Assembly (NCBI GenBank): GCA_907165065.1
Contig: OU015543.1
Coordinates: 12,754,096-12,818,095, forward strand
Source: Caprimulgus europaeus
Lineage: Eukaryota; Chordata; Aves; Caprimulgiformes; Caprimulgidae
Length of the DNA stretch: 64,000 nucleotides
Direction: 5' to 3'
Positions 1 to 11,995 of the stretch are shown here, one piece after another. Position numbers and translations under genes: made by a program. Below the pieces are notes generated by a model. That model was not told where the DNA came from and made no database searches. It saw only the letters and a program-made list of their open reading frames with translations. Positions within the stretch are counted from its first letter, which is position 1. Each line of letters begins with the position of its first letter.

Positions 1-241
1 AGGAAGTTGGAAGGCACCTTTTTAGTCCCCAAACACTCAGGAAAATCAATACTAATGACCAGAAAATTGAAACTAATTATGAGGGGGCTTCTCATCTAAG
101 CCCTTGGAGCTGGCAGCTGGATAATCTGGGCTAAAATGTGAGTTTTAGTCGATGTTTTGTACGTGGTATTTCTTAGCTTGCAGGAGAAGGGAGAGAAAGA
201 AGAGGCAAAGAAAAACAAAAGTATTTTGAAATGTCTCTTAC
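1..241 (-). other. RPTOR: RPTOR intron 19 (5' part)
   Basis: The sequence below base 242 begins GTAAGA on the minus strand, the donor of exon 19. It continues off the left edge and holds no recognisable element. Confidence 0.93.
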
Positions 242-382
242 ATTCTTCATTCAGGCTGAGGTTCTGCAAGGACTTGTTCAGGTTCCTCGCTGTGGTCACT
301 GCTCGGATGTTCCCGTAAGAGCTGACAGACCGCAGCCGTGGCGTACACGGACCATCTCGTACCGGTGTCAGACTCCCACCCT
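242..382 (-). CDS. RPTOR: RPTOR exon 19 (residues 701-748), phospho-linker
   Basis: This exon is 141 nt, starting with the last two bases of Glu701 and ending one base into codon 748. It encodes GGSLTPVRDGPCTPRLRSVS followed by SYGNIRAVTTARNLNKSLQN and LSLNEE. The acceptor is ATCCACAG and the donor AAT|GTAAGA. LRSVSS carries Ser719, Ser721 and Ser722, where RSK and AMPK phosphorylate human raptor (Ser722 binds 14-3-3 under energy stress), and Thr706-Pro is also kept. Human, from memory, has Ser at 711 before Pro712; here it is Gly. The remaining exons lie beyond base 1. Confidence 0.96.
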
Positions 383-1815
383 CTGTGGATGCACAAGTCA
401 GCAGTTACAGATGTAACCAAAGCAATCACAGGCTGTTGGTTATTGCCCAGCAAATACAGAACTGAAATGCTACCAGTATGAACAGAACATAGTCATTGCC
501 CCTTGGGCTAGAACAGAATGAGGTATGACAAAGGATCCTCTGTGCATATCATCAGCGAGGACCGTGTGTCTCTGCTGTTTAGGCTGTGATTTTGTTATAG
601 CCAATAAAACCAGGTGAGCCAAGCCTTGCCAGTGCCTGCAGACTACCCAGAGAGCAGTAATGACTCTCCTCTCCAGGTTGGTGCTGGGCCACTGCCCAGA
701 CACTGTGCTAGGACACGCTGCTACAGCAGAGGCCGTTTAGCAGGCAGCGTCTGCAGGCTTCTGTCTGCTCCTGCTCGTTAAAAACACAATAAATTTTCTC
801 ATTATCAGTACTTATGAAAATTCTGGTTTCCTGACCATATTTCAGGCCTGGTTTCAACTCATATTTCACCCATGACCTGGATACTTATAAATCCCCAAAC
901 TTTCCCATTTCCATTCCTGAATACACACACAGCACTGTGGCTTCAGAATCGCCATTTGATTTCACTGCAGAGGTGGCTGCATTGTGGTGGGGCCAGTGCT
1001 TCCAGCACATCCTACTTATAAATACTTCAGGATTCTTTTGGATAGGGAAAAGCATTATATAAGCTGCATGCAATGTTTATTTCCTGCAGCAAAAAGGACA
1101 AATGAGGAGAAGCTTATTTTCCAACATGATTGAGTTATTCAGACAATAGGGAGATTAAAGCACTCATTGCAGAGCAAGCACGTGCTCTTGTCACCAGGTT
1201 TCCATTGCAACAGTTCCTTTATCCTTCAGCACCTCCAATGTACTTAAAATCTAAAGAAAATATGAGGTTAACAACAAATTCACTAGGGCTTTTCATCCCC
1301 CACATAAAGCAAAAGACACAGTGAAAGAGATGGGACCATAGGCACTGAGCATAAAGTTCTTCACTGCTTCTTCTCTGGTGCTTTACAGCAGCAAAGAGTA
1401 CGGGTGGCTCACTGCTGTGTAGTGAGGCTTCTCCTTAGGTCAACATGACACTGAAGTTTCAGGTATAACTTGAGGGGAAAAAAAGTCTGGTAAGCCTGTG
1501 CTCTGCTTTGACAAATATACTCCAACCCTGGTCTGAAGGGAATCCCTTTGAATTTGACAGGGTGTTCAGTCTCTACAGCTGGCTGCTGAGCCATGGCCGT
1601 GTTTTAGATGGATACTCAGCGGAGGATGCATTTCTCCACCACAATATATTACAGTGCTAAAGAGACATCAGAGCTCCCCACCATGCCACTCAACTCTAGC
1701 AATGGTGCTGTTTGATAAATCACCACTAGCAAGAAGTGTTGGGCAAACTCCTTAAATAAAAGTTCCCAAGTACTTTCAGCTGTACACTTCCTGCCCACAC
1801 ACACACAACACCCAC
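383..1815 (-). other. RPTOR: RPTOR intron 18
   Basis: This 1433-bp GT-AG intron lies between exons 18 and 19. A short CA tract (1797-1808) sits close to its donor. I see nothing else in it. Confidence 0.92.
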
Positions 1816-1933
1816 CTGGGGCAGCTGGGGAAGGCAGAGGGTAATTCTTTTCTTCTTCCATGAACTGCAAGGCGACGGTGCAGAAATTACTCTCATACTG
1901 AACCACCAGGTGACTTAAAGCCACCACCAGTTC
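1816..1933 (-). CDS. RPTOR: RPTOR exon 18 (residues 662-701)
   Basis: This exon is 118 nt, starting in phase 0 and ending one base into codon 701. It encodes ELVVALSHLVVQYESNFCTV followed by ALQFMEEEKNYPLPSPAAP. The acceptor is TTCCCTAG and the donor CAG|GTGGGT. It completes the last solenoid helix and enters the flexible linker. The LPSP motif keeps Ser696-Pro697, reported in human as a proline-directed kinase site. Residues around 686-700 (Met for Ile; AAP for ATT) differ from human as I remember it. Confidence 0.96.
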
Positions 1934-3870
1934 CTAGGGAAAGAGCAGAAGAAACAGGTATTTCATGGTTACATAGGTCAGAAACAACACAACAAAGGGA
2001 AACAGAGAATGAGGTCATTATTGTTGATATTACTGGGTGGCCATGCAGACTAATCATTTTCCCTTCACTTCAATGGGATGAACTGGAGAAAGCCAGAGTG
2101 CTTTGTTTCAAGTCTAATTCTTCACAAGTCTTTTGTACCTGAGCAGGCTCCCATGGCTCTGACCAGCACTGTCAAACTGATGCAGTGTCAGGAAGTTCTG
2201 ACCAGGTGACTCAGACCCCGCTCCCGTGCAGGCAGCACGCGTGTTTCCTGCAGAGCAGCGATGAGCTGAGCCAAGGGTCAGTGTCCTCAGCCCTCTGTGG
2301 CACAGCCTGACCCCCTCTCTGTGCTGCACACACACACGGAGCGGAGCTCTCGTCCTACAGCCTGGCCTACATTTGCTCTGAGCTGAAGGAAAACAGAATC
2401 TGACAAGAGGCCCCTGGGGACATGGCTCAGCTCTTCCACGAAAAGCCTCGGTGTTTCAATCCTGTGCTGAAGCAGAGTCTCGTACTGACCTGCAGTGTCA
2501 GCAGCTAGCACGAGGACGTGCTGCCTGCCTGTGAGGCACCATCAGTCCCTTCATCCTCATAACTGCAACTTGAGAACCTGAACTACCAGGGTGGGGTGGG
2601 GAGGGCAGAGAAGGTGGAGGTCAGACCCTCGATCAGGCACCGCTTGCTAGGCACTGGGAAACAGCAAGGAGGAGAGGTGGGGAGCTGGCTTTGGTTGCTG
2701 TTCTCTGCTCAGGGGACTCATCTCCAAAAGAGAGATTTATGAAACTCAAAGAGCATATAGTGTGACATGCAGTTCTCTCTTAAACTGAACTGATTAAATG
2801 CTGGAACAAGACAACAAAAATTAATCCTCACAATGCTGGTGACAACTGTCAGGGTGCTGATGTTCCAGTTAAGTAAACACAAGCACTAGGACACCTAAGC
2901 ACACCCAGCAAGAACAATCCAGAACGTCAGAAACTATTTAACGTGCTATTGACATACAGTGGTGCATCAGAAACTGAAATTCTCCAAAACCTGGAGAACT
3001 TTGGAACAGTTTGTCATCTGTCCTTGTGGTTTCTAAAAGCAGTAAGATCTTTCTACTGAACAGAGCTCTCATGTTCTCTCCACAGCACTCTTACTCCCTC
3101 TCCTCTTCCTCCCCTAGCACTATGACATACTCCATGCTTCTAGCAACACATCACTATTTCATTTAAAACCTGAGATCCTGTAATGTAAAATATTGCAATC
3201 AAAACAGTAATCAAAAAAAGAGCATTAGTAGAGAGTAGCCCAGTAAGATTTCTCAGTGTTTTGTGTACCTGAAAAAGACTTCAGGGTAATTGTTCTCCGT
3301 CCTTATCCCTATCTTCCCATTCTCTTTAAATTAAAAAAAAAACACCAAAAGAAACAAAAAAAACCCCCAGGATATAAAAATTCCCACAAACCCCTGAGAT
3401 TGTTACTCCTATTTCAGACATTTGCTTAGTGGAATACACAAGCTAAATCAGAGGCCCACTGCTAAACAGCAGAAACATTTTGATCTGAACAACAATCTTG
3501 TCGACACCTGGACTCGATGCCACCCTACACCTCCCTGGTGTCACCCCTGTCAGTGGGCTCCTTACACTGCAGAGTCAATGACATGCTGCAACATGTGCAT
3601 TGAAAAAGGGCAAGTGGATAAACCAGCACCCCAGAACGTCACACAGGGGACCACCCCGAGCCTTCAGCCACAGCAGCAGGTCCATGCTGCTGTTTTCACT
3701 GGTGTCATCGTTTGTGCGCGTTCCTTCTCAGCAGGAACTGAGGTTAAAAGACTTCACAATGAAACAGACACTTCCAAATGAGTCAAGTCTATTAAATAAC
3801 ACATGTACCAATTAGGCAGAGCTCGTCAGTGTGAATCCACCACACTCCCACACCGCCAGCCTCTCGGTAC
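1934..3870 (-). other. RPTOR: RPTOR intron 17
   Basis: This 1937-bp GT-AG intron lies between exons 17 and 18. It has an A-rich stretch at about 3330-3370 and a short CA tract near 2327-2336. No gene is supported. Confidence 0.92.
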
Positions 3871-4011
3871 CTTTCTAACCATGGGGCTCCCATCGTTGAT
3901 GAGCTGGGCCAACATCATGGCCACGTTGTGATCGATGGTGGTGGAGTGATCGGTCCGTTCAGCCGAGTTGCCCACAAATGTTCCCAGCGCAAAGACTGCA
4001 GCGCAGCGAAC
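3871..4011 (-). CDS. RPTOR: RPTOR exon 17 (residues 615-661)
   Basis: This exon is 141 nt, phase 0 at both ends, encoding VRCAAVFALGTFVGNSAERT followed by DHSTTIDHNVAMMLAQLIND and GSPMVRK. The acceptor is TCCCCCAG and the donor AAG|GTACCG. The VRCAAVFALG and DGSPMVRK motifs are typical of a HEAT repeat (turn, then a basic residue on the second helix). Residues 652-653 are Ile-Asn where human, from memory, has Val-Ser. It closes the isoform-2 skipped block. Confidence 0.97.
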
Positions 4012-5250
4012 CTGGGGGACACAAGCATCGTTAGTGTTCTCCCTCTTGTTTCCAGCCTGAAGTTTGCCAGTGGGATTTTTTTGTTTCCCCACAAATGGCA
4101 TCTCTGGAAACCTGGACTACTGTGTCAGGTACACAGCGAGAGCTAAATGGAAGCCCATGGAGAGCAAAAACCAAAACAGATTCAGCAAAGCACTGAGTTT
4201 TAAGTATTCACAGATGCAGGAGTATATTTAATTTCCCAGAATACTGGTGACCTTCCCATGGGTAATTTTTCCAGTTGATGTTGCCTAGAATATTAATTAA
4301 CAAGAAAAAGATACACAGGGATTTACTGTTGGGATGTGAATCTAATGAGAGTGCTGAACTACAGTCTTCAGATAAGGGCTTGGAGAAAGGTAGAAGATGA
4401 TGGTGGGGGGAAGAGAAAAGACAGCAGCTCAAATCAGGGTAAACTTTGCCAGATCACACAAAGCACAGAGGGATCAGATGTCCTGGTAACCTTTCAGCTT
4501 GCCTTGGCCCAGACTGCCAGCGCTGGGGACACGGAGTAACAGGCAACGGCAGGATGTGCTTCACAGAGTAGAACCGCTCACCCTGGCTCCTCACAGAGGT
4601 GTGGGTGTGCTGTAAGGACACACACACTGCTCATAAAGTGAGGGGAGGATGGGGCCAGAGAAAGGAGATGGAGGATGCAGGACAGAAAGACTGACTGCAA
4701 AGGGGAATCTAATCTCCAACCGCTGCACGTTAGCACTGGTGTTCATCTCCAGGCTTCCCCCACGCGCTGTAATTCACTGGGCTCTGACAGCCTTTGTCAG
4801 TCACTGCCAGGTGCTGCACAAACACCACTTCTCTCTTGGAGGGTTTGTCACAAAGGTAAAACACATTCAATTAAAGATGTATTTTCACACGTACCAGGAG
4901 GAGAAGTTTTCATACTTGGACAAAAAGACCAGAGGGTTTTTTTGCAATACACTTTGGGATCACTTTTTTAACAAGGTTCTGACATGTAAGTAAGCAAAAA
5001 CCATGGTGCTTCCTAGCTCCTGTGCCAACTTCCAGGGCTTTCAGGCTGTATCAACTCCCCCTGCATTTCTTTGGTTACTTCTCTTGCTTGGATGATTTGC
5101 ACCAGCTTGAAGAAACAGCAATAAGATCTTTCTTTGAACCAGACACAATCATAAAGCTCTTGAAGGCCCTGGGTTTTTAAGTGTTTCTGCAGCCCTCTGC
5201 CAGAATTCTGACAATTCAATTGGTGTTTACTTAAAAAGTTGGATTTTTAC
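4012..5250 (-). other. RPTOR: RPTOR intron 16
   Basis: This 1239-bp GT-AG intron lies between exons 16 and 17. I see no repeat or gene in it. Confidence 0.92.
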
Positions 5251-5442
5251 CTCTGGGATTGGATCTGAGAGGAGACTGTAGAGCTTTTCATGAGCGCTGT
5301 CTCTCACACCACACCACCTGGCTGAGTCAAAGTTCTGCCAAATCCGTCCTAAGCAAATGGCCACCCACTGACGCAGAAGGGGATGTGGATCATTCAGCTG
5401 CTCCAGGCAAATAGCAATCAGGTTTCCTTGAAGACAAGCTTC
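5251..5442 (-). CDS. RPTOR: RPTOR exon 16 (residues 551-614)
   Basis: This 192-nt exon is the longest in the window, phase 0 at both ends, encoding 64 residues from EACLQGNLIAICLEQLNDPH through GRIWQNFDSARWCGVRDSAH to LLSDPIPE. The acceptor is TGTTTTAG and the donor GAG|GTAAAA. It contains the repeated hydrophobic helix pattern of HEAT repeats (LRQWVAICLGRIW). It is identical to human raptor from memory. Confidence 0.97.
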
Positions 5443-6084
5443 CTAAAACACAAATCAATACAATTTATTTTGGATGACAGTTTCCCACCTCATCACCAGT
5501 GAAGAAGATTATTTCTGAAACAGACAGGAAATCAAGAGAAAATAATTATTCATTGGGTATATTCTGATTTTGTTACAAAATACCACTTGGAAGCAGCATG
5601 AAGGGAAGGTCAGCTACACGCTGCTATAGCCAGTTGAATAGCTGAGCATTAGAAATGCTGCCTGTAATGCAGAAAGCCTGGTTTTTCCTCATTGGAAATA
5701 CTCCTTGCACCTGTCAGAGCCCCAAGGTTTATGGCTCGTTCCACACACCCTTCCCAAGAACTTTATCACAGCCATCAAGTCTCCCCCTGACAGGAACTGA
5801 GCCCTATGTCCTGAACAGCACGTCACTGGGCTGCCTGGAGGGGAAGCTGTTGAGTGACTTGTGTCCTTAACCTCCACTTCAGGTGCCAGGTACACAATGT
5901 TTTTCACACCTCCACATCAATTTTTCTTCTAATCCACACCAAAATAATGTAAAGCAATCTTCTATTTCACTTTTGCAGTTCAGAGTTGTGCTTTAATTCA
6001 AGCCATTACACTTTTATCAAAGTAAGGGCACAATATAGGGAAGAAGCAGGAAAGGGTGAAAGGAAGAAGAATGTTGGGACTCAC
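5443..6084 (-). other. RPTOR: RPTOR intron 15
   Basis: This 642-bp GT-AG intron lies between exons 15 and 16. I see nothing in it beyond unique sequence. Confidence 0.92.
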
Positions 6085-6150
6085 CTGTCCAGTGTTGTAG
6101 TTGTTAACAATCACAGCCAGGATAAAAGCAGTCATTGTCCTATGTTCAGC
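6085..6150 (-). CDS. RPTOR: RPTOR exon 15 (residues 529-550)
   Basis: This exon is 66 nt, phase 0 at both ends, encoding AEHRTMTAFILAVIVNNYNT followed by GQ. The acceptor is GTTTTAAG, weaker than its neighbours (A rather than C or T before the AG), and the donor is CAG|GTGAGT, an excellent match. The intron upstream is only 618 bp and the one downstream 642 bp, the two shortest complete introns in the window. The peptide matches human raptor. Confidence 0.97.
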
Positions 6151-6768
6151 CTTAAAACAACACACAACTAATGGTTATCTAGCAAACAGGGCAGGGAACA
6201 GCTGCATCCCACGCTTTTGGAAACACACAGTTATTTTAAGTGCAGTTTGTATCACGTTAAAAGTACAAGAGAGGGGAGAGAAAGCACCAATTGTCTTGTC
6301 ATCCAGTCCTGCCACTGGTTCCACCTGAGCCACTCTGTCAGACTGCCAACATGATCCTCCCAACCAACCTCCACATACTGCTCTGGAGGAGGCACACAAA
6401 CACCCATTCCAGGAAACCACAGAAAACTTTTGCAGAGGGAATGAGGGAAGTTACAGCACAATCAGACTGCCTCTGCCTCCAGGAGCCCCCAGCATCACCA
6501 CTGAGTAATCTGCACTGATATAACTCAAGTCTGCAAATTCTTGTTTGGCTTTGCTGTCTCAATCACACAACCTGGCAGGAGCATTTTTAACTCCCCTGGT
6601 CACTGACTCCACAGCTCAGCCCTGACTCTCCAGCAGAGCAGTGGGTGGCACAGGAGATGGAGGGGGGAGGCAGCCCTACGTTAGCACCAGCCACATCAGA
6701 ACAGCAGATAAGCTAAGACAAGCTCAGCAAATGCTAGAAGAGTCCAAATAAAGATGACTTATCCTTAC
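6151..6768 (-). other. RPTOR: RPTOR intron 14
   Basis: This 618-bp GT-AG intron is the shortest complete intron in the window. I see nothing in it beyond unique sequence. Confidence 0.92.
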
Positions 6769-6843
6769 TGGCATATAAGGATCTGCCAGAACTGAAAGGA
6801 AATACTTGTGACCGTTGTCCTTCACAAGGTCAGCTTGGCACGA
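6769..6843 (-). CDS. RPTOR: RPTOR exon 14 (residues 504-528)
   Basis: This exon is 75 nt, phase 0 at both ends, encoding SCQADLVKDNGHKYFLSVLA followed by DPYMP. The acceptor is TTTTTCAG and the donor CCA|GTAAGG. The peptide is identical to human raptor as I recall it. It opens the residue 504-661 segment that human raptor isoform 2 lacks. Confidence 0.97.
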
Positions 6844-9800
6844 CTGAAAAATGAGACAAAGAAAAACACAATGAGCACTATGACATAAAAACATCTCCTC
6901 CTCCAATGATGTATGAACATTTCACATCTTAATCATTTTTCCCAAATCTCATTTTCATTTGAGAAGCAAAATAAAGCACAAGCCCCCCACTGGGGCCACA
7001 ACCAAACATCCCCACAGGAGAAGGGCTGAGAGGGAAAAGTGGAGTCTAAAGCAAGGAACCCTCTGCCACCCTCCAACACGACAGGAACAGCAGCTGAAAA
7101 CGTGTCCTTCTGCTTAGAAGAGTTAAACTTGACATCTCTCTGTCCCACATTAAACCTTCACCAGTGTCTAAGACCCACCAAAAGCAAAACCAAGGAGTTT
7201 GGTTTTGCTGGCAGCTGGGATGTGTGAGTAAGAGTCTTGTGAATGTTAGCAGTGCCATCTTTCACAGGCAGGACAGCCCTTGGAGACCTCCACGTGCAAT
7301 GAACCTAGCACGTGTCTCTGACAGTGACCCACATCACTGAGCGATTACCAGGAGATCTCTGAGGGTGGGGGGCAGAGGGGGAATTATTCATCCTTTATAC
7401 ATTCATTTTTGTACTCTGCCCAATCCCTGCCTCGGCGGGACGAGATTTGTACAAGAAGATTTAAACCCATCTGCACAAATCGCTGCGTTATTGGGTCAGG
7501 TGATACCGTGCACCACAGGAGCACAGCAGCAGCAGCAGCAGCCTGATCTCCACCCAGTCACAACTGCAGAGCAACCCCACCCTCTCCAGAAGCCTGTAAG
7601 GAGAATCCTGCAGCTCCTCCTGGGGTAGCACCAGCAGTGGAGCACACGGTGCACACCCTGTTTTTGTTAACACACCAGCTCAGGCTTCAGGTTGATGTAT
7701 TGGGGTCAAACACACTACGAAAGGGAGATTTTAAGGGAGGAAACACTGACTTGGCAATCCATCTCCCCCGTGGCCATGGTTCTGTTGTACGCCTCGTGCC
7801 AGAGACAGGATCATGTATTTTTTATCAGGCATAGAAGGTGAAGGAGGGAACTAATTGTTGAAGGGAAAGGGGATGGCAGGGAGAGATGTAAGAGAATATT
7901 TCATTGCTGAAGGGAGTGAAGATGCTGGTTTTGGCAGACCAAAGAGCAAAGGGAATGGATTGATGCCAGGCTGCAGCTACGAGAGGTTCTCCTGACTTCT
8001 GTGTAATGCTGCACAAAACCCAGGCTCCCTCCCTCCCCCTTTTCATCATTCTCAGCGTGAAGACTTTGTTCCTTATAAAAAACAATCTCTTCACTATAAT
8101 GTAGGCAAACAGACACCAACAAAGTGAAGGCTGCCCATCCCCACACCACATTTACTGTGCTGCCACTGCTGCCCAAACACCAGAGACTTGAGGGAGGGAG
8201 GCAGCTCCCGTAAAGCCAGCACAGGCTGAAACCCTCCCCGCCTCGATCCTGCCAGCAGCGTGGAAAGCCAGCAGCAGGAACGCCGCCTCCTCGAGGAATA
8301 AGCAGCTACACTTGTGAATAATAATACAACATAACCAAAACAAGCTGCAGGCTTGGTGTGAAAGTTCAGGGCTTACATAAAATATCAAGTTCCCAGTGCT
8401 GGGGAGAGACTAGAGCACAGATCTCCTCTTTCTCCCCAATACAACGTGTGTTCTACGTCACTCATCCCCACAAACGTCCCAGCCTCTGGAGCACAGCAGC
8501 AGTGCCACAGCCCAGGGGTGTCCGGGGAATCCTCCCCCCCCAGGCAGGCAGCTTTACCAGGTTATCCTCAGGGAACACTTCACTCCAGTACCTGTACCAA
8601 TCATCACATGAGAAACAGCTGCCACAACCCTGCTAACAGAGAGCACCTCTGGAGAGGAAGCGTACCACGTGTGCCACCCCACTGCTTTAACAGCTGTAGG
8701 AAATGTTGGCTTTCTAGTGTCTGCAGCCAGTTCTTTGGAGAGGTAAGATCTCTTTTTCACTGTCCCACATCAGCAGCATTCACATTTTCAGTACTGTTTA
8801 ATGTGCAGGATTTTTTGGTCTTGCTTAAATTCCTGATTATAATCCTCATTATAGTGGGGGGGGGATTTTTTTTCCCCTTTAAATTTAAGTATTTAAGATT
8901 TAGAAGGTGCTGTTTACCAAACATTATCAGTGAAGCAAATTCTTGACCTAAACTGCATTTGCAAGTGTTACAGCCATCTCCACACAACACTACTCCTACA
9001 CTAACCTCCACCTGCCAATAATACAGAATTTAGGAGTATTTTTGCCGTTGTTTTGTTATGAAGCACAGCCTACCAAAGGAGTGGGGCAATAAAACAGAGC
9101 ACTGGGAGCACTGCTGATGCTGGCATGAGAGGGTAAGAGGGAAAGAGCCCTCTCAGATTGGCTTCACCACCAGAGAGTGATGGATGGCACGACACTGGGT
9201 GTAAATTATACATGAGCCTGCTCAGAAACGTACCTGGGGCTGAAGCATCAGCCATGGAGAGGCATGCATCAAAAATCAGCTTTTCAAGAGTAGCTTTAAG
9301 ATGAATAGTTTTCATTTTCTTTGCTTTCTGAAATCCTCTTAGGATGTTAATGAAAATATATTTATAAAACTAAACCTGACAATGCTAGATCAACAGTGGG
9401 GAAAAAATTCAACAAATTCAATATTATTCTCCATACTGAAATGGAAGAGATATAATAAACCCCCAAATAAGCAAGATGCAACTTCTACAAGCAGTTCAGA
9501 CAATTTCATAGCAGCTTATAATCGTTCCTGCAATTACCTATGCACACCACTCCTAATAATTTTATATTGCTCAACTAATTGCACCCACAAACCACAGAGT
9601 CATATATATGATGACACAAATTTATCTACAATTACTTACCTGCTTAATTATTTATTAAAAAAACCACAAACCAGAGCTCTGGATAAGGCCACCTTTAAAA
9701 CTCAGGGCTCAGTTTTTAAAGCTTAATCCTAAAGATATCAAAATATTGTGGAGAAGAGCAGAATCATGGCCCCATGACAGGAATAACCTGTCTTCTGTGG

Positions 9801-10521
9801 GGGGTGAACAGTTCTGTGCCCAACCACCTTCCATGCATCAGCACATTCATTAGACTTAGCGCAGGACTTCCAAGTTAAAGCCACCAAAAATTACCTTTGC
9901 TTTGCTACTAGAAAAATTCTGTGTCTGAAGAGTACCCACAGCCTGTTTTGACAACAGAGGAATGGTCCTGAACAAAACAAGTTTGGTAACAAGCTGAAGT
10001 GAACCAGCTGGGGGAGCGTGTGGGTTTGTGCGCGCGCTCTCGCCTGGGGACACGCGACAGAAGGTACGAGTGCATTTGAAGCCCCTTCAGCAAGCAAAGC
10101 AGCATCTTCCCCAATAAAGACACAATCAGTGAGGCCTGATGGCTTTTACCTGGAGCACCCACACCCCAGAACCAAAGGGGAACTAGGAACTGTGAGATGT
10201 TAACGGGATGTTGCAGCATTAATAGACAGAGCAAACCTGCTTCCAGCCCGCGCAGGTGTGGAGATTTGGGCAGCCAACCTACCCAGTGGCAGCACCTGCA
10301 CCAGGGTTTTCTACCCACAGAGTCTCAGAAGGCAGCTTTCACACAAGTGGGCTAAATTAATGAGATAACATGCTGGTCTCCAGCTAATGCAGTGTGGTTT
10401 TGAAGTGCCTCAGGAGAAAGTCTCAAGTCTAAAGCAACTGAATAAAGCAAATGGGGGGGCCGGGAGGGGGAAGGAATGTTGCTGAAACCAAAAAGAAACG
10501 GTCCAGGTCAGAAGTACTCAC
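6844..10521 (-). other. RPTOR: RPTOR intron 13
   Basis: This 3678-bp GT-AG intron lies between exons 13 and 14. It holds a short (CAG)6 tract on the plus strand at 7524-7541, a G9-10 run near 8855, and an AT-rich section at about 9330-9720. No gene is supported. Confidence 0.9.
7524..7541. repeat. (CAG)6 microsatellite
   Basis: Six uninterrupted CAG units on the plus strand, read CUG in the RPTOR transcript. It lies in intron 13. Confidence 0.95.
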
Positions 10522-10632
10522 ACTGTCCACCGCCAGGATTTTGGCCCAGATGAAGACAAGGAGTGGTCTCAGCTCACGAGCTGAACTTTGAAGCAGCTTC
10601 AGCACGTATGGGAAGATGCCAACGGACAGGGC
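10522..10632 (-). CDS. RPTOR: RPTOR exon 13 (residues 467-503)
   Basis: This exon is 111 nt, phase 0 at both ends, encoding [20 protein letters not shown] followed by [17 protein letters not shown]. The acceptor is GCTCCCCAG and the donor AGT|GTGAGT. It is a solenoid segment of the type that packs against the mTOR HEAT repeats in mTORC1 structures (family knowledge). It is the last constitutive exon before the four-exon block that is skipped in human isoform 2. Confidence 0.97.
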
Positions 10633-11911
10633 CTGGGGAGCCAGAGAGAAGAGCAGACCCCGGTCAGGGCCCAGCGTCCCCGCAGAGGCGGCTCCGCGCC
10701 GGGCAGGGCTGAGCGCTTGGCGAAGGCGCGGCAGATTTAACAACAGAGATGAGAAATCTGGTAGAAAACAATTTCATCCATTTCTAGCAAAGAGGGGATC
10801 CCTGTGTATTCCTCTATTGCTCATTTTCATCTTGGATGTCACCAGATATTTTCAGCCTCATGTGGTCCACGGGGACTCCGAGTTAATCTAGCACGAGCGT
10901 TTCCTCGTTACAGCCTGTGCTATTTTATGCTTCATGATACGTTGCACTCTCCTCAGATGGGGCCATTTACTCTCACAAGTAAACATATTGCAAAAGCTCA
11001 ATAATTACAGGCTTCCCACTGGAAATTAAATAGGCTTCTTGCCTTACACAGACTTTTTACCAAGTCTTTTCCATGGGATTAGAGACTGTGCCCACAGGAG
11101 GACACGGAACACGTGAAATCTTTCAGAATCCCACCGTGATTGCAGATTCCCTTCCCAAAGCACAATGTAAAGTTAATGGACTGCACTTAAAATCACCTTT
11201 CATGCATAATTTGTTCCTACCACTGAGGATTAAGCTGTCTGAGAAGGCCTGCAGAAGGGAGTCTTGGCTGAGATGAAGGAGGAAAGTAAAGGAAACCACT
11301 AAAAAGTCTCATTGTAGAGCTACTCTGTGACCAGCCAGTGGCTCGCCTTCATTGCTTTTACCAACACATAGCTCCATTTACAAGAGTGTTTTAAACTGCT
11401 CCTCTGCTTAATTCTTATTTACTATCTGCACTGTGCTAGTCACTTTCCAATATGCAGAAGGCAGCTGCCACCTCCTCAGAAGAGCTTATAAAATGCAGAG
11501 ACAAAATACATAGAGGAAGAGAAGAAAACAATGCAGCCAGTGAGCTGAGAGAGCAGATGACAAACATGTGTGCTGTGTTTTTGGTATTTATTTTACATAA
11601 CAAACCTTCTTATTTGTCCCAGATATTTTCTCTGTTTCACCTCTTACAATATATTACACTGAACTGTTCCCAAGGAACTCCTCTTTGGTGCAGGGCAAAC
11701 AAACAGCTCTTCAGCCTTTTTGATTAGTACAAACCACTTCTCTTTTGGGGATGCTCGCTCCGTTTCACACACGTGCACACATAAAACACGGGTCATCTGT
11801 AAAACCTGTCCAATATCTTCCATGTCTGCCTTCCATAGATCATCACTTGCATTTATTGCCTATTCTGAGGTAAACCAGACTTTTAGAAGACAACATGAAA
11901 CATCCACACAC
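10633..11911 (-). other. RPTOR: RPTOR intron 12
   Basis: This 1279-bp GT-AG intron lies between exons 12 and 13. It is moderately GC-rich close to exon 13 (10640-10730) and AT-rich elsewhere. Nothing else can be supported. Confidence 0.9.
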
Positions 11912-11995
11912 CAAGCTGACTGCCCAGGGACCCAGGTCCAAAAATCTTCCCAGCAAATCAAGAGCTCGCAGTCGATGTACCTGGCTCAGCAGCAC
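11912..11995 (-). CDS. RPTOR: RPTOR exon 12 (residues 439-466)
   Basis: This exon is 84 nt, phase 0 at both ends, encoding [20 protein letters not shown] followed by LGPWAVSL. The acceptor is CTCTGCAG and the donor TTG|GTGTGT. It encodes a helical repeat of the armadillo/HEAT solenoid. Its frame carries no long ORF of its own, so it was placed by protein continuity between exons 11 and 13 and by splice sites. Confidence 0.96.

Noticed and set aside
8446-8946. A 166-codon plus-strand open frame in intron 13
   Set aside because: No recognisable family; it runs into low-complexity G, T and A tracts at its end.
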